Of a DNA stretch of 64,000 nucleotides, positions 1-15,100 are shown one piece after another. The position numbers and the translations under genes are program-made. The stretch spans positions 1,121,001-1,185,000 of the forward strand of contig NC_092675.1 of NCBI RefSeq assembly GCF_964355755.1, written 5' to 3'. The notes below the pieces were generated by a model, which saw nothing but the letters and a program-made list of their open reading frames with translations, made no database searches and had not been told where the DNA came from. This DNA comes from Antedon mediterranea (lineage: Eukaryota; Echinodermata; Crinoidea; Comatulida; Antedonidae). Position 1 is the first letter of the stretch, and each line of letters begins with the position of its first letter.

Positions 1-3000
1 AAAATGATCATCCTCTATCCAATTACAAACATCTTCTTCAGAATTCCGTTCTGAAAATGTAACGCCCTCGATTGGAAAGTCATTCCAATCCTGAAGGCAT
101 GCCTCGATAGCTGGTTTAAATCCTGAAAAAACGTCCATGTCAACTTTACGTACATTCGCACCTCCTCCTCCCACTCGTCGCCCCTTCTTGGAACTCTCGA
201 TAACCTGAAGGTGCCATTTACGGAATTCAGCACCAAACTGTTTACGCTGTGCGGGGGAGTTAGCAGGATTCAGTGAGGCGTAACGCCACAGAGTTACGAT
301 CTCATCACACATACTTGCACATGAATGCTGATTCTGCATTGACGAACTGTTGTTGTTATGAGCACGGTGACCATGGTTACCGTGGTGAGAGTGAATCGCT
401 GAGGTACGTATACTAAACCACCACACAACAACCTACAGGTAAAATTAAGAAATTATTATGTAAAAAAGGCATTAAAGAAGGTATTAAAGGCATAATTTTT
501 GGTCACAGCTAAATGATGAAAAACTTCAGTCCAAAGAAATTATCATCACAACACACGATGGTGGAAATCATAATGAAATGAATGTATTTTTTGTTCATGT
601 ATTTTTAGTAAATCATACCTGTTCACAAGAAATACATTCTTCTGTAAGAATCTTTAAGAGAAAGATGGCATTACTATCACGTCTTCGAAACAATTCACGA
701 ATTATAGATAACAGATTCCAGACGCCTTCTGGTTCTCGTCCTCTCAGTGGACGTAATAAGTTGGTCCATTCAGCTGACGCAGCAGGAGCAGGGTTTGATA
801 GGTACAGGGAATTCACATCACTGATAAGACAAAATCAATATTATTTAAAGAATGCATACACGTTTTTGTCCTTTTGCTCTGAGTTGGGATAGAAGTAGTT
901 TAAGATGTACTGTACTGTATTTTCGCATATTATTGCCCATGTGCTGATACACATGTTTGGGTTTCATTTTATTTATCAGTAAAAATTACCATATTTGAAC
1001 GGGCACTTATTTTTGTGAGTAATGGATAACGTTAATGCATATAATTACAAACATACAATAATTAAAATACAATTTAAGCTAACATTAATTTCAGCATAAG
1101 TAGAGACTGATGATGACATTACCTAAAAACAAGTGGACCTGGTCCACAAAAGCGCAATAATGTCTTCTTGATGTTCTCATGTAATAGGCTATCATCCAGG
1201 AACCACTGGCTTGGTTCAGTCGCTGGTGGTCCTGCAGTAGGATCTGGGGCTCCACGAACTGTATTGATGGTATTGGCTTGCGATGACAGTAATTCATCTA
1301 GCAATCGTTGAGCTGTTGGTAGAATCTATAAACAACAACATTTTTTAATTTCCATTTCTTGAGCAATCAAACAAAAATCTTTCCTTTTCTTTAAAAAATA
1401 TTTCCCCAATACAAATGACAGTCACAAGAAAACTTGCTTTGTTTATGTGTAAGCTCTGTGACAATATTTGTCAAAATTTGTCAAGAAAATTAAGAGTTAA
1501 AAAGGTGAGAATTTACGTGTACTCCTAAAATTGCATTGCCCACTTACTTGTTGTGGTAGTTCACTAATTAAGTATTGTGCAAACTTCTGAAGCTGATCAC
1601 GATGAAGGCGCGACAACGATTCTGAAACTGGTGCACGCAGACAAACATTTTCCGCATTCACAATACGATAAAGGCAGAGCGCGACGACGTGAGAACACCA
1701 CTTGCCCGTTATGGTGCATGTGCAGCTACATGTTGTTATGCGTCTCTTGTAGAAGGTAATGGCCACATTAAAGGTATCTTTGATTGACAAGGTTGTCGAT
1801 GGTCCAATGGTTCCACTAAGATGAAATCCTTGTTAGAGAAAAAAATATATATTGTTAATGTGTGCTAAAAACGCCTGAGGCCTCCAGCGTTAGATGGTCA
1901 CTTAGGGTTCCTAAACCAGGGGCCTTAGGCCTCTGCGTTATGCCACTGATAAGGAACTCATGTACTGTAAGAAAGACTATACCAGTATATACATACAATA
2001 GGAGATCTAAGAAAACTGACCCCTAGTCACTTTTCATGATAAAATAATTAAATGATAACATTTTAATGCTTACCAATTTGTAAAACATCCTTCACCACTT
2101 TACTTTTCAGTAAAAGCTCACCCTTCTGAAATTCTTCTGGACTCCCATTAGCTAAACAGGAATACAACCTAAAAAAGGGAAGAGAATGTTTATTAAAAGG
2201 AATCTAGATCTTCAAATAATTAATATATTTATGGTCTCCTATAAGAAAATCAATCAAAATAGTATTGTCTTTGTGATTTTATGTGATTAAAGAATGATTC
2301 ATAAATCTACCATAGCTATTCTGCTTATTAATATTAGAATACAAAGAAATTACACAATATAGTTATCATTAGTTATACCACTTATTGTACCATACTTTAA
2401 TTTGTTATATGTTGACATTAAAATTAATATAGTAGGCCTAATATCTGTTATACAGTATAACACATGTATATGTACATTGGGTTGGTGCTAGATTAAACTT
2501 TACTGGAAGGACAAACCTTGAGCTAAGGTTTAGGCTGTATGGTATGGTAGACCTTGAAGGAAATGGCCTTACAATGTACAGTACTGTACAACTAAAAATA
2601 ATGACAATGGGCTTGTTTCTGTTGTGAACAGATAACTGATTAATAATGAATAAATTACCACATTTTCTTGGCAGCAAAAAAATTAAATATCATTTTAAAA
2701 ATAACAGTTATAAAGCAATATAGTTAAAATATAATTTAACTGTTAAAAACTGGCTTGATTGAAGTTGACTAACAGAAACAAACACAATAACAAGACAGTC
2801 ACATACCGTATATCATCCTCATTTTCTGGGAAGCTCCAAAAGGAGATCCGCAGTTGTAGATTTTCAGGAACAGGTGGATAGACATTCTCTACAACTTCAA
2901 ATGGAATGTGAAATGCTACAGTCCTTGCAGCTAGCTCGACCAATGGCAAAACTTCTAAGAAACGAATTATATTAATTTATAATAACTATAACAAACAGGC

Positions 3001-4064
3001 ATTCATTTCCTTGATTGGAACTGTTACTGAGACTATTGTGAAGGGGATACACGAACTGCCCCCATATACAGTAATAGATGGATTTATAACTCTCATATGG
3101 AAAATGAAATTGTACACAAGCTCTATTTTGAGAGCAGACTTGAAATGTTGCCAATTTTCATCAACAATTATTTTTTACACTTTGCTGAAGAAAAAATGAT
3201 ATTTTATATGGATTTAATAATAGAAAAAAAAGGTGATCATACTCTCTTTAATGTACATGTATGGTTTGAGTTTAACCATAGGAAAAAAAATAAGAACAGC
3301 TAAATATAATGATCTTTCGTCGGGAAAAATGTGTGAGAGTGTACCACCAGACAGATTATTTTGAAATCAGAAGGTAGGGAATTGAACTTGTGTGTAATGG
3401 ATGGTGTACAATGTTATAGCATGTTCTTCATCTTAATTTTAATTCCTCGACCAGGATGAATATCATTATTCATGTGGGGTTAGGTTAGGGTCAAACCTAG
3501 AAACACAAATTAGCCATGCCAAATACAACATATAATTTCAACTACTTAGGCCATATTTTCGCAGTCAAAAATTAACTGATAAACAGTCTGTGGAAACAGT
3601 GTGTACTATTTCGCTCGAGAAAAATTAACCGATAAATTATCTCATTCAAATCAGTTGTGATTGGGCTCTAGTCTTGGTTTGGTGGTTCGGTAATGACTGG
3701 ACTTTATTTTTGTATTAATTACACAATTTTTTGTTTTGGCTGCGGAAACAAAGACTAGCCTAGGCCTAAAAGTTTACTTTTGAATTAAAAAAAACAAACA
3801 AATAAATGAATAGGCCTAGGCCTAGACTTTTTTAAAACAGTACAAATGTAAACCAAAATTACCGTCACATGTTTCGACGGGGGCTGCTGCCGCTGCCTGT
3901 GATGTTGTAGGTGATCCCCCGGCTGCCCCTTTCTTCCAGCCTCGCCAGTTGTTACAAATACTTTCTGTGTCACTCAACCAAGAACAAAGCGAGTCCTCTT
4001 CAAACCGATCACTATCCTCAAAAGAAAACCGATCACCATCCTCCCAATCAAACATAAACTCCAT
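1..4064 (-). CDS. ZSWIM8: ZSWIM8, N-terminal 521 residues (3' part outside window)
   Basis: ZSWIM8 (Drosophila Dora, worm EBAX-1) is the substrate receptor of a cullin-RING E3 ligase that drives target-directed microRNA degradation through Argonaute turnover (family knowledge). Coding exons in transcript order: 4064-3863, 2954-2807, 2168-2074, 1828-1548, 1325-1123, 820-619, 432-1 (open). Each has AG/GT borders and the phases join without a stop. Start ATG 4064 opens the acidic conserved N-terminus (MEFMFDWEDGDRFSFEDSDR). The SWIM zinc finger is visible as C182-S-C-T-C and W-C193-S-H195, followed by the conserved APVSESLSRL and LRPLRGREPEGVWNLLS blocks. The last exon ends in the conserved WWFSIRTS / CASMCDE region. 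Human ZSWIM8 is about 1,830 residues, so most of the gene lies to the left. Identity is very secure; exact splice sites are predictions. Confidence 0.95.
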
Positions 4065-5127
4065 GACACAATATTACCTTTTTTTGTAGTTAGTCCTACT
4101 GTTCTTCAACAAAGAACAGGACAAGAATCGGTGCCTTATTGTCTAAAGCTAGGCCGATCTGTCGGTGGGTTTCTCCGCTCTGTTTTATGTACGTCAGACC
4201 AGCTGATCGGCCAGGGAGAGTAGTGCTTGTTGTAGGGCCAAACTTGGCCAGACGACAAAGGAATTCCGTAATGAATTAGATATACCGGTAAATGACCTAA
4301 TAAGCCTAGACTTATTGTCAGATAACACGAATATTATTTCCAATCTAACATTTCGAAAAGTACAACCACACATGAACCTATATGGACTTTGAGAATCCCG
4401 AATTTAAGGGGGAAAATTGACTACTTTTTATCTACATTTAAAGTCCCACACACACGACGTACACTCGATCCTCTGCTGGCTATCAAAACAATAACACAAT
4501 ATGGCACCTGATAACTTCGGACTTTGTCGGAAATGCTCGACAAATCGATTGTCAAGCTCTAAATCATGCGCATGTGGAGAATTGCGTCACTATATACTCG
4601 CATGACTTCAGTTGTCGAGGGGGAGTCCCGTAAGTTTACAACAAAATTATCAAGAGAAAATTCAATTTAAGTTTACCACTAGTCTACTATAATATGAGAA
4701 CAGGCTTAAAATGAGAGTATTTGGTCTTAAAAATCATCTCATGCTTGAACTCATTGACATGAAATAAAGTAATTGGCAAAATGAGTAACGGGAAGGGCGT
4801 ATGCAACCACGCCTTTAAAGTACAGTATGTTGTCCCCCTTTTTTGATACAACATAAAGTCTCGCATAGAGAGATTTTAAAATTAACATTTTAACATTATT
4901 TGTACATTTTTAAAATGTTGCCTATTAATTAATTAATATCTCTTCGTGTTGTCTGTCTGAGCCTTGCTCCTCCGTAGGCCCTATTTAATATAAAATAATG
5001 GAATTGTTTTCAAAGATAATTAATTTAACTACTATCAATTTCAATAGCCTTCTTTGCACAATGCGGGGCACAATGCTAGTGAATATGATGGTCTTATTTG
5101 GTAGAGTATCCTTCACGCTACCGGGAT

Positions 5128-5240
5128 TTACTCGAATAAACGCCCGGGGGCTTTATAAAGGAGGGTTTTCAGAGCTGGGGAGGAATTCGCTTATTCGAGG
5201 TAGGCGTTTATTCGGGGGAGGCGTTTATTTTTTTGGGGTG
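5128..5240. repeat. Inverted CGAATAAACGCC repeat block
   Basis: CTCGAATAAACGCCCGGGGG near 5130 is answered by two inverted copies (GGCGTTTATTCG near 5202 and GGCGTTTATT near 5220). A further outlying copy (GCGTTTATTCGAATAAA) lies near 5500. The pattern suggests a decayed inverted-repeat element. The 81-codon open frame across it is a by-product of the repeat. Confidence 0.4.
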
Positions 5241-6110
5241 TAATATTGTAACATGTATAATCAACCCCCAGATATGAAAAAATACAACATAATTAATAAT
5301 ACCGAGAAGTGATCAAATCAGTAGGGACCTAAAAATAAATTAAAAAAAGCTTGGTAAATTGTAGATCATGTCAATCAATAACTTCTATTATTACAAATAT
5401 AGGCCTATGTGTTGCAATATAATATTGTGTAGTGTATTGTGTATTTCTTCGAAGACATAAATAAATATTCAATTTATTCAAAATGATGTTTTATGGGTGC
5501 GTTTATTCGAATAAATTCTTTTGTTTGTTGTATGACAAAGGACAGTTCGTAATAAAAGTTGAATTGATTATTTCAATTGAAGGTGTCAAAACAGATAGTA
5601 GATTATAGTGATGATTGAAACCAATTCCAATAAAAGATTTGGTTTACCAAGTACGATATTATTAAATATTATTTGCAATTACAAATACCTAGGTCTAAAA
5701 AATGCGTCAAATTGCTGGATTGCAACGTATCTAATTATTGTACTATGTTGTAATAAATAATAATAATTATAATAACGACGACAATAGTAATGATAATAAT
5801 AACTATAGTAATGATAACAACAATTTTAAATGTAAATATGTATATGTTTTTTATCCATATTTAATGAGGGTGATCCATCCAGCTATTGCTGATCATTAGG
5901 GACCATCAGAGGTTCACAAGACAAACATATACACAATATATGCTCTACATGTAGTATGTTTTAGCGGATATTAGTCCTTGATGGCATTTGCAGCAATAAA
6001 GAAATTGAATTGTTATTAAAAAAAATATATATATATAGAAATCGTGACGGACTTCAATCAGGAGTGTGTACATTGCTTGCTTGTATTTTATAGGATAACC
6101 CATTTGTTGC

Positions 6111-6139
6111 ATAAAGTTTGATAGTGTAGACAGAGCTTT
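6111..6139. mobile_element. End fragment of the TAA-type MITE family
   Basis: The 29 bases match one terminus of the palindromic MITE that recurs from 36 kb onward (AGTTTGATAGTGTAGACAGAGC). Only one end remains. It is the only copy I found outside the Zasp gene. Confidence 0.75.
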
Positions 6140-6247
6140 AGATGTACGTGGACTTATTATGATCCAGAATCATCCATTTGCTTGTTGCTGCTGATAGTCA
6201 TTTTAATACACAAGATACTCTTTTTTTGTTTCAATCATTTTGAGATG

Positions 6248-6365
6248 GCTTGTGGTCTATCTTGAAAAGAAGCCCATGGGGTTGTGGGGGGCTTGTGGTC
6301 TATCTTGAAAAGAAGCCCATGGGGTTGTGGGGGCTTGTGGTCTGTCTTGAAAAGAAGCCCGAGAT
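6248..6365. repeat. Tandem repeat, about 43 bp x 2.8
   Basis: Units beginning GCTTGTGGTCTATCTTGAAA start at 6248, 6291 and 6333, and the third is cut short. The third unit is also the left arm of the foldback element that follows. Confidence 0.8.
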
Positions 6366-6640
6366 GGGCATCTTTACTAGATTACTTGCAAACTCTAGAG
6401 GGCGTCTAAATGCGTCCATGACTGCTGATTTGCTACTACAACACGATTGTTTAGACATTTAACTGTCAATTTTATTTGTGATAAAATACCATTTAAAACT
6501 GTAAAATTACTGTATGTTATAAACTCGATCATATATTATATCTGCATCACAAGATACCTGGCATTAAATCACCTTTGTTATTCAAATATTCTATCTCGAA
6601 AACAACCTCACTCGGCTTCTTTTCAAGATAACTTTTGCAG
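6333..6640. mobile_element. Foldback element with CTTGAAAAGAAGCC arms
   Basis: The left arm (TGGTCTGTCTTGAAAAGAAG, near 6338) reappears inverted near 6608-6640 (GGCTTCTTTTCAAGATAAC, then GCAGACCA), leaving about 240 bp between. A shorter inverted copy (GCTTCTTTTCAAGG) follows near 6652. A similar GAAAAGAAGC...GCTTCTTTTC pair lies at 18967-19025, so this is probably a repeat family. Confidence 0.45.
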
Positions 6641-6952
6641 ACCAAAGAGGGGTGCTTCTTTTCAAGGTTTTACTGTGGGTCATAAATTAATTGCGCGCAA
6701 GTTAGGAAACGCTTCCTCACTTTCTACCTCCAACACTTCAATAGCATCGTATTTCTTATAGTTCTTGGCAAAAATCGAAAGCTCCGTATTGAAGAATTTG
6801 AGTAGACACATTGTTTACCACAAACAGTGTTTGTGTAACAGAGTCTTTTAATTGATATACTGTATTGAAAGAAGTTACGCTATAGGACTTTATAACCAAA
6901 ATAAAGACACTGAAATAACATACAAGTTACAATATTTTGATTCAGATACAGT

Positions 6953-6958
6953 TTTAAT
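6953..6958 (-). terminator. Candidate poly(A) signal of RPS14 (ATTAAA)
   Basis: On the minus strand ATTAAA lies about 95 nt after the RPS14 stop codon. That would give the short 3' UTR usual for ribosomal-protein genes. It is the common AATAAA variant and no better hexamer is near. Confidence 0.4.
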
Positions 6959-7050
6959 TACAATGACTCTTCTTCACCACCATGGACCAACTATAGACAT
7001 ATTTTGATAACGATGTTCTTTCATATTGTCCGACCATTCTGGCAATACTT

Positions 7051-9012
<1,962 letters not shown>

Positions 9013-9047
9013 CCTAAATAAAAGAATAGTAAAAAAGGTTGGAGATG

Positions 9048-9244
9048 CAGGCCTGGTCTTTTAAGGCGAGCGAGTGCGATCACTCACCTAACACACTCCT
9101 AAACTGCCTTTGAGGTGTGCAATTTACAACACGCCTAAATTTGGTAAACTTCTACACACCAAAAAAAATACAAACAGCACCTCTGAATGTATTGAGGAGT
9201 GCAAATTGTAGCACACCTAAAATTTTCAAAAGACAAGGCCTGGT
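9048..9244. mobile_element. MITE, CAGGCCTNGTCTTTT termini, copy 1
   Basis: One end reads CAGGCCTGGTCTTTTAAGG and the other, inverted, CCAGGCCTTGTCTTTTG, about 195 bp apart. A related copy in opposite orientation lies at 31866-32053 and shares inner blocks such as the CCTCAATACATTCAG stretch. Confidence 0.65.
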
Positions 9245-9295
9245 TACTTTCAGTATCAATGGTGCCTCTCGAAACGTGCAGTCGCCCTACGTGGC

Positions 9296-9480
9296 ATGCC
9301 TAGCTAGCTAGGCCTAGTCCAGCCAGCTGCACTACTGCATGCAGACAGGACAGTGCTGCCTAGCCTACTATCCTTCCTAGCTAGGCCTTAGGCTAAAAAG
9401 TAGTAGTAGGCCTAGGGCCTAGCCTCTAGGCCTAGCTAGTAGCTAGCTCTGCCTCTCTGGCCCGGACAGGCTAGGCCTAG
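9296..9480. repeat. CTAGGCCTAG-rich low-complexity cluster
   Basis: The stretch is built largely from CTAG, AGGCCT and their overlaps (for example CTAGGCCTAG near 9310, 9440 and 9470). AGGCCTA also occurs singly throughout the window. No coding or RNA signature is seen. Confidence 0.55.
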
Positions 9481-10355
9481 ACCTGGGACTATGTTATTCA
9501 GATGTTTTTGTTGTTGCTATATTAGACAATTTTCTTTTCAAAGAGCGTGTGTGTAGCCTACACTAATATAACCAAGCCAGCCGAGGAAATGAATAGCGAT
9601 TTTCCTAGCAAAAGAAAACAATTTAGACAGTCGTATTTAAACGCTTCATTTTTACGGAACGAATGTTGGTATTTTGAGAAATATTGGGTTTCCTAAATTC
9701 AGGTAAATGTATAATTTATCATAATGTTAACATGAGTAAATCAAATACAATGATTAAGCTAAAATAAAGCAGATCATTTTCGGCAATTTAACAACAACAT
9801 TTACCTGTTTAGCTATGAGAATTAAAAGAACGTTAGAGAGCATGCGCAGAATTAATTGCCAGGTTATCTTGTTTCATTTTAACCCTATTTTCAGCCACAG
9901 CACAAATAGCTTACAAAATACAAAAATCGAAGCACGACAACCTATATTGTATATATCTACCAAGACAGTCCAATCGATTTCTCAACAAATAATTTCGTTC
10001 AACTATTGATCAACATTGGATGATGTGATCACGATTTACATCCGTTTATAGAAAAATCAATGATACGTGACTGTGAGTTTTTTGTATAAGTTGAAAAACA
10101 ACATCTATAGTGTAACATGCAAAACAAGCATTATCATATTTTATATCTATCTATTATTGTATTATATTGTGTGCACTTCTTGTTATTACTTTATTTCTAA
10201 CGGGTCTACTAAGAGTGCGATTCAAGGTGTCATAGTGCAATTTGTGATGAAAGTTGGTACTTAAATTTAGTGTCAAAATAAACCAGAAAAACGTTCGTAG
10301 CTAGCTCAATCTGTAACCCCGTGGGGGGGGGGGGCGGTTTAGGGGCCTTTACAAA

Positions 10356-10513
10356 ATGGCGGCCAAAATATTCAAATAGCTTATCTTCGTAATGGCTGGT
10401 GTAATAGTCACATATTCACTTCAACCATACATTTTGTCCAAAGCTGTAACTACTATTTCTGACATTTTGACCATTACGAAGATATTTAGCTATTTGAATA
10501 TTTTGGCCGCCAT
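10356..10513. repeat. Imperfect inverted repeat with about 40-bp arms
   Basis: The left arm (10356-10395, ATGGCGGCCAAAATATTCAA ...) is mirrored at 10471-10513 (... TTGAATATTTTGGCCGCCAT) around a 75-bp loop. The arms differ by a small insertion and a few bases. It could be a MITE remnant or a transcribed hairpin. Confidence 0.7.
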
Positions 10514-11901
10514 CTAGTAAGGCTTTATTATCTCTCTTGCAATGGCACTCTCCTTATCATGTTGTCTTTATATTCAACCTTAATTCAATTCATTCCGCAT
10601 ATTTTTGTCGCCAGTCGGCTTCAATGTTTCTCCTTTTTCTTTATCCGATAGTCACGTGCGTATGTAATATACCACAGTTTTGAACACAAATATTGATTTG
10701 AACATTTAATAATAAAATAACTAAGCCTACCGGATAATACATTCATTAAAATAACGCTATCATTTTATACATATACATATTTCCTATTTTTCGTTAAATT
10801 AGCCTATAATACAAAAATCATAAATGATGAAATTTAAATATTTCTCTCAATGAATACAATCAAACTTAGGCAATACATTTTATTTATAAAAAGGTGAAAT
10901 TATATCATTATATTTAGATTTAGAAATAATGTCTCTGAAATAATATTACACTCAGTAGTGGTCATCAATAGATGACTTTGTCACACATTTGCCCGTGGCC
11001 TTATAAGTCCTTGAATGGAAATATCAGGTCTTTAAAATAATGTGAGTGTGCCAAATAAAATGTTCATTTCCTGAATTTTTTTCTAGACTTAAATAACGAA
11101 GAAAAATATATAATTTGGAATAAAATATTGTCTTTCATGTTTTTCAACAGTGGGCCTAAATGAAAATAATACTTACGATATTTTTTCTAAAATAGACATA
11201 TTTTGTTAATCATTATGTAAAACGTTATCATCTTTATTGATTGATGATATCAAACATAATTTGATGCCAAATTATTGTGTTGTTGTTGCTATAAGTTCTT
11301 TTAATTATTTTTAATTGACTTATAATTTAATTTATTGTCGTTTTTCAAGTTTGTTTCGTTCATTTTTCATGTTTACGAGTGCTACAAATATAAATTGGTA
11401 TTTTTTTTCCAATAAGGATTATTATTATGGTCCATGGATATTAGGCCTGACGACGAAGGATTGTTTTCCAAAAGCTTGTCACTTTCTCTTTCTATCAGTT
11501 TTACCTTTTATGCCTATCACTTTACTTTGCAAAGGCCTGGAATATAATACAACACTGACGTCCTTTCAAGTTTCAAATCTAATTTTAAAATGTCTAAATT
11601 GTACTGTAGTCTTAGTTGTTACAATTTTATATTTTACAATTAATATGACCATATATTGCAATTTCAGCGAAATCAATTAAGATTCAGTTACTGATAACCA
11701 CAGCTTTGTAATTTTCTGTCCGTAAATTTTCCTGTTGATATTTAATGGACACTTATAGATTAAACAGGTACTGAAACTTAAATTAGTGTTTGAGGGATTC
11801 ATAGCTCACAACAATTTGTTATGGTTCGTTTTATGTTCACGATCGGTGCCAATGACTTTATAAGTCTTAATTAAAATCGCCATTTAATTTGACTGACATT
11901 T

Positions 11902-11907
11902 TTTATT
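11902..11907 (-). terminator. Candidate poly(A) signal of the lectin-kringle gene (AATAAA)
   Basis: AATAAA on the minus strand, about 205 nt past the stop codon of the mosaic gene. It is the first canonical hexamer I found downstream of the stop. Confidence 0.4.
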
Positions 11908-12111
11908 TAGAATTTCAGAAAAATAGCATTAAATAATCTGATTGTGGTTATAAAGGATAAATTCAATCTACGCACATAAAAATGACTTATGAATTAGAAA
12001 ATACGAGATTGGCTTACAATACGAAGGAAATATATTGAGTCATAATTGTTGACTCTTTTCCTATATTCTAGGATGTATACCGTATAAGGCCTACTTGCCA
12101 GAAATGAAAAG

Positions 12112-15100
12112 TTAACAATATTTAACCAGCGGATACGATTGCGACTGTTTCTGATAATACACAATATCATCAGACTCTCCTGGTACTCGGTCATCGATAC
12201 TTGACTGTGAAAAGGCGATGCATGAGTTAGTTCCAGAGTTAAACTTAAACGCTTTACAACACGGTAAGTGTACACATGTTTTTGAACATGCCAATGCAGA
12301 TGTATCTGTACCTTCGTAGAGCTGTGATCCCGTAATGCCCAGTGATTGAACAACCTTCGAAAATGTTGCGCTTTTGTCGAACGGCCAATCTATCAAAACA
12401 ATAAAAAAATAGTAGTAATTAAAGTACGTAATTGGCATGCAATTGACAACTATAAGATAGAGGTAAGGAGTAGTGGGTTAATACTTCCTAGTGGCATTCA
12501 GTGGCATCCACCACACACAAAATTTGGGAAAGTATAGCAGCCATGGAGAACTTATTTCTCCGTGTTATAACACTGTTTGGCAGGTAGACATACTTTCAAA
12601 TATCTTGTCTTTTGCAGCTTTTATTTCCACTTCATTTAATGCATGGCTGTAAACTTGTAATGCAGCTACTCTAGCAAATAAATCATCGTTGGAACTTCCA
12701 AGTTGTAGCTCGCTTAAGTCCAGGTCCATACTATCGAAATCTGTAAACGCAATGCTAGCGATCTCTCCATCTCTCCACAGTTTGAAGTTTCTTTTTGAAC
12801 CGTCAAATGTAATGGCAATAAAAGTCCAAACATTTGGTAAAAGTACATGTGCTTTCGTTATCTCCTGATCATTGTAGGAAACCGTGACTTCTGAATGATA
12901 TAAGTAGTTATTCGAATATGTTTGTTCAATTTTGAGATGTGTGTCGCCGTTGATGGTGCTTAGTATTTCACCAGACGATACTTCATTTGGATAGATGTAC
13001 ATCGTTACTGTTAACGCTGTTACTTCATTCCCAACACTCTGACTGTCAATAGTAATAGCATGGTTTAACGACTGAATATTATCGTCTAAACAGTCAGAAT
13101 TTAGGTTTACGGAATTAGTAGAAGCAAACCATGATTGTAAGCAACTAAGGCTAAGATCTGATATCCGAAGAACACTCAAGTCTGGGATTACTGAACCTAA
13201 GTAGAACGAAATTACAAATAAACAAACCTTTAATATATATTTATATAGAGAAAGAGAAGTTTAAACGTTATTAAATCTGAGAAATAGTGTATACTTATAA
13301 TTTATATTATATGATACTTAATTAAATAAGTGCGTACCAAGTACAGTATTCTCCAATACTGCTGCAGGATGTAAACCGGAATCAATGTGTGAAAAACAAA
13401 ACAAAAATGCATGTCAGCTAAAAAGAGGAGAATTGAAAATACCACAATGGTTATAATAACTTACTAAGCGGACATGATGATCCCGTGTCAGCCACATCGC
13501 AGTATTCCCACCTTACGTTTGCATCAGAAGTATAACACCATGCCCCCGGTTCATTGTCTGGGTTTCGACATAAGTTGTGATGTCCTAGCCCAGTCTCCGA
13601 ATTTGGAATCGAAATGCCTGAATACGGAACGTGAGGTGAATTTGATGTCCAAGTCTGACAAAGTATATTATTAGTTGTGGTATGCACTAGACCTCTATAA
13701 TCATTTTTGTTTTCCATGAGAGTGCATTCACCTGTGGAAATATCATATGAATATAAAAAGTAAAGTTATATAAAGAATTATATTCAAGATTGGTTCCTAC
13801 GTAGATGCAGCACTACGACGTATGCACAACGCAAGTTACTGCAGTTGACTAATTATTGTTTAAGCTTGGTTCTCACTAGAAACGCAACGCAAGGACGTAA
13901 CGCAACATAAAGCGTGGTTCTCACTAGAAACGCACCGCAAGGACGTAACGCAATATAAGTGATTTTACCAATCACAAGCGATGAAATATTGTCGCTTGTC
14001 ATTGGTCAACTCTCTTGCGTTTCGTCTTTTTTCGGCTTTACCGACAATTTGGAGGATGCATATAAGTCGTAACTACGTGTGAACCAAGCTTAAGGAAACT
14101 ACGCTTACAAACATTTATAATAAAATGGATATGAAAGCAACACGAAGATATTTATAGTTGTGATTGTGTGTAGACATGACTTACTTATTTCTGGCTCATA
14201 TTCATTGTAAACTCTGACCTCACACACGTTCAGAAATTGATCGATTGTTGGATGCCATAGCATGACGTAACGCCCAGAAATCGGTTCACCACATTCTAAA
14301 TCGATGATAGCACTTCTTTCTACTTGTTCCGTAGTAACGGACATTCCACATTTAGGTGCATTTCTTAAATCGTCATAAACATTACCAATTCTCACCTCAC
14401 TTTGTGCTAACCGATAATGACTACCTGAACCTGAAACAAAAATTGTTCTTCCATGTTTATAACGTACTGGTGGTTCATTGATCATGTTTAAGAATCTGAT
14501 GAGTTTGCCTCTCATCTTTCTAAATATTTACAATATTTATTTGCAAAAGCTTTTAAAAAAAGTACACATTTAAATAGTATCATTAAATTAAAAGTTTCAT
14601 AATTTACACTTTTTGCCATTTTAGTTACTTTATGTATCGTTAGGCATGTGTATGTGTTTAATCGGAATTGTTGTCAACCAACGTTTCTTTGTTCAAATTG
14701 GCAATGTTTGGTGCAACACGATTTTTGGAATGTCAGAATAGAGATAGAAAATGTGTACAATAAGTAATTAATTAGATAATGTTTATATTATTGATTTCAT
14801 CCCGTTGACATTGGCTACCTTCTTTTCGGTATATTTTTCTAGAATAATTGTAGTGTAAGGTGAGGCACAAATCCTTCACCACCACTAATAATTCAACATT
14901 TATTAGTTTCTATCAATGGTATAACAATACAATAAAAAAGAATGATAATTTATAATGAGAAAATACAAAAAATACCATTAATAGAAGATCTTGCAAGAAG
15001 AGAATACTTGTCACGCAAGACCCATAAACAAAGGAAAAAATACATTTGTATATAATTATTAAATAAAATAAAAGAAAGTCATGACAAAAACAGTTTGAAG

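Larger units (their letters stand above)
4065..6930. other. Intergenic region between ZSWIM8 5' end and RPS14 3' end
   Basis: About 2.9 kb without a supportable gene. It should contain the ZSWIM8 promoter and 5' UTR just right of 4064, but I see no TATA box or decisive initiator. It also holds the CGAATAAACGCC repeat block (5128-5240), an ATAATAAT-type microsatellite (about 5755-5825), an AT dinucleotide run near 6020, one MITE fragment (6111-6139), a 43-bp triplication (6248-6365) and a foldback element (6333-6640). Confidence 0.6.
9014..11890. other. Intergenic region upstream of RPS14
   Basis: This should hold the RPS14 promoter and noncoding first exon, not resolved. It contains a MITE (9048-9244), a dense cluster of CTAGGCCTAG and CTAG words (about 9296-9480), a 12-G run (10323-10334) and an imperfect inverted repeat (10356-10513). 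The longest frame (11315-11680, 121 codons) has AT-driven composition and no recognisable domain, so I do not call it a gene. Confidence 0.5.

Noticed and set aside
11315-11680. 121-codon open frame, plus strand
   Set aside because: AT-driven composition, no domain, no splice or promoter context; length is within chance for such DNA, though it is the longest unexplained frame.
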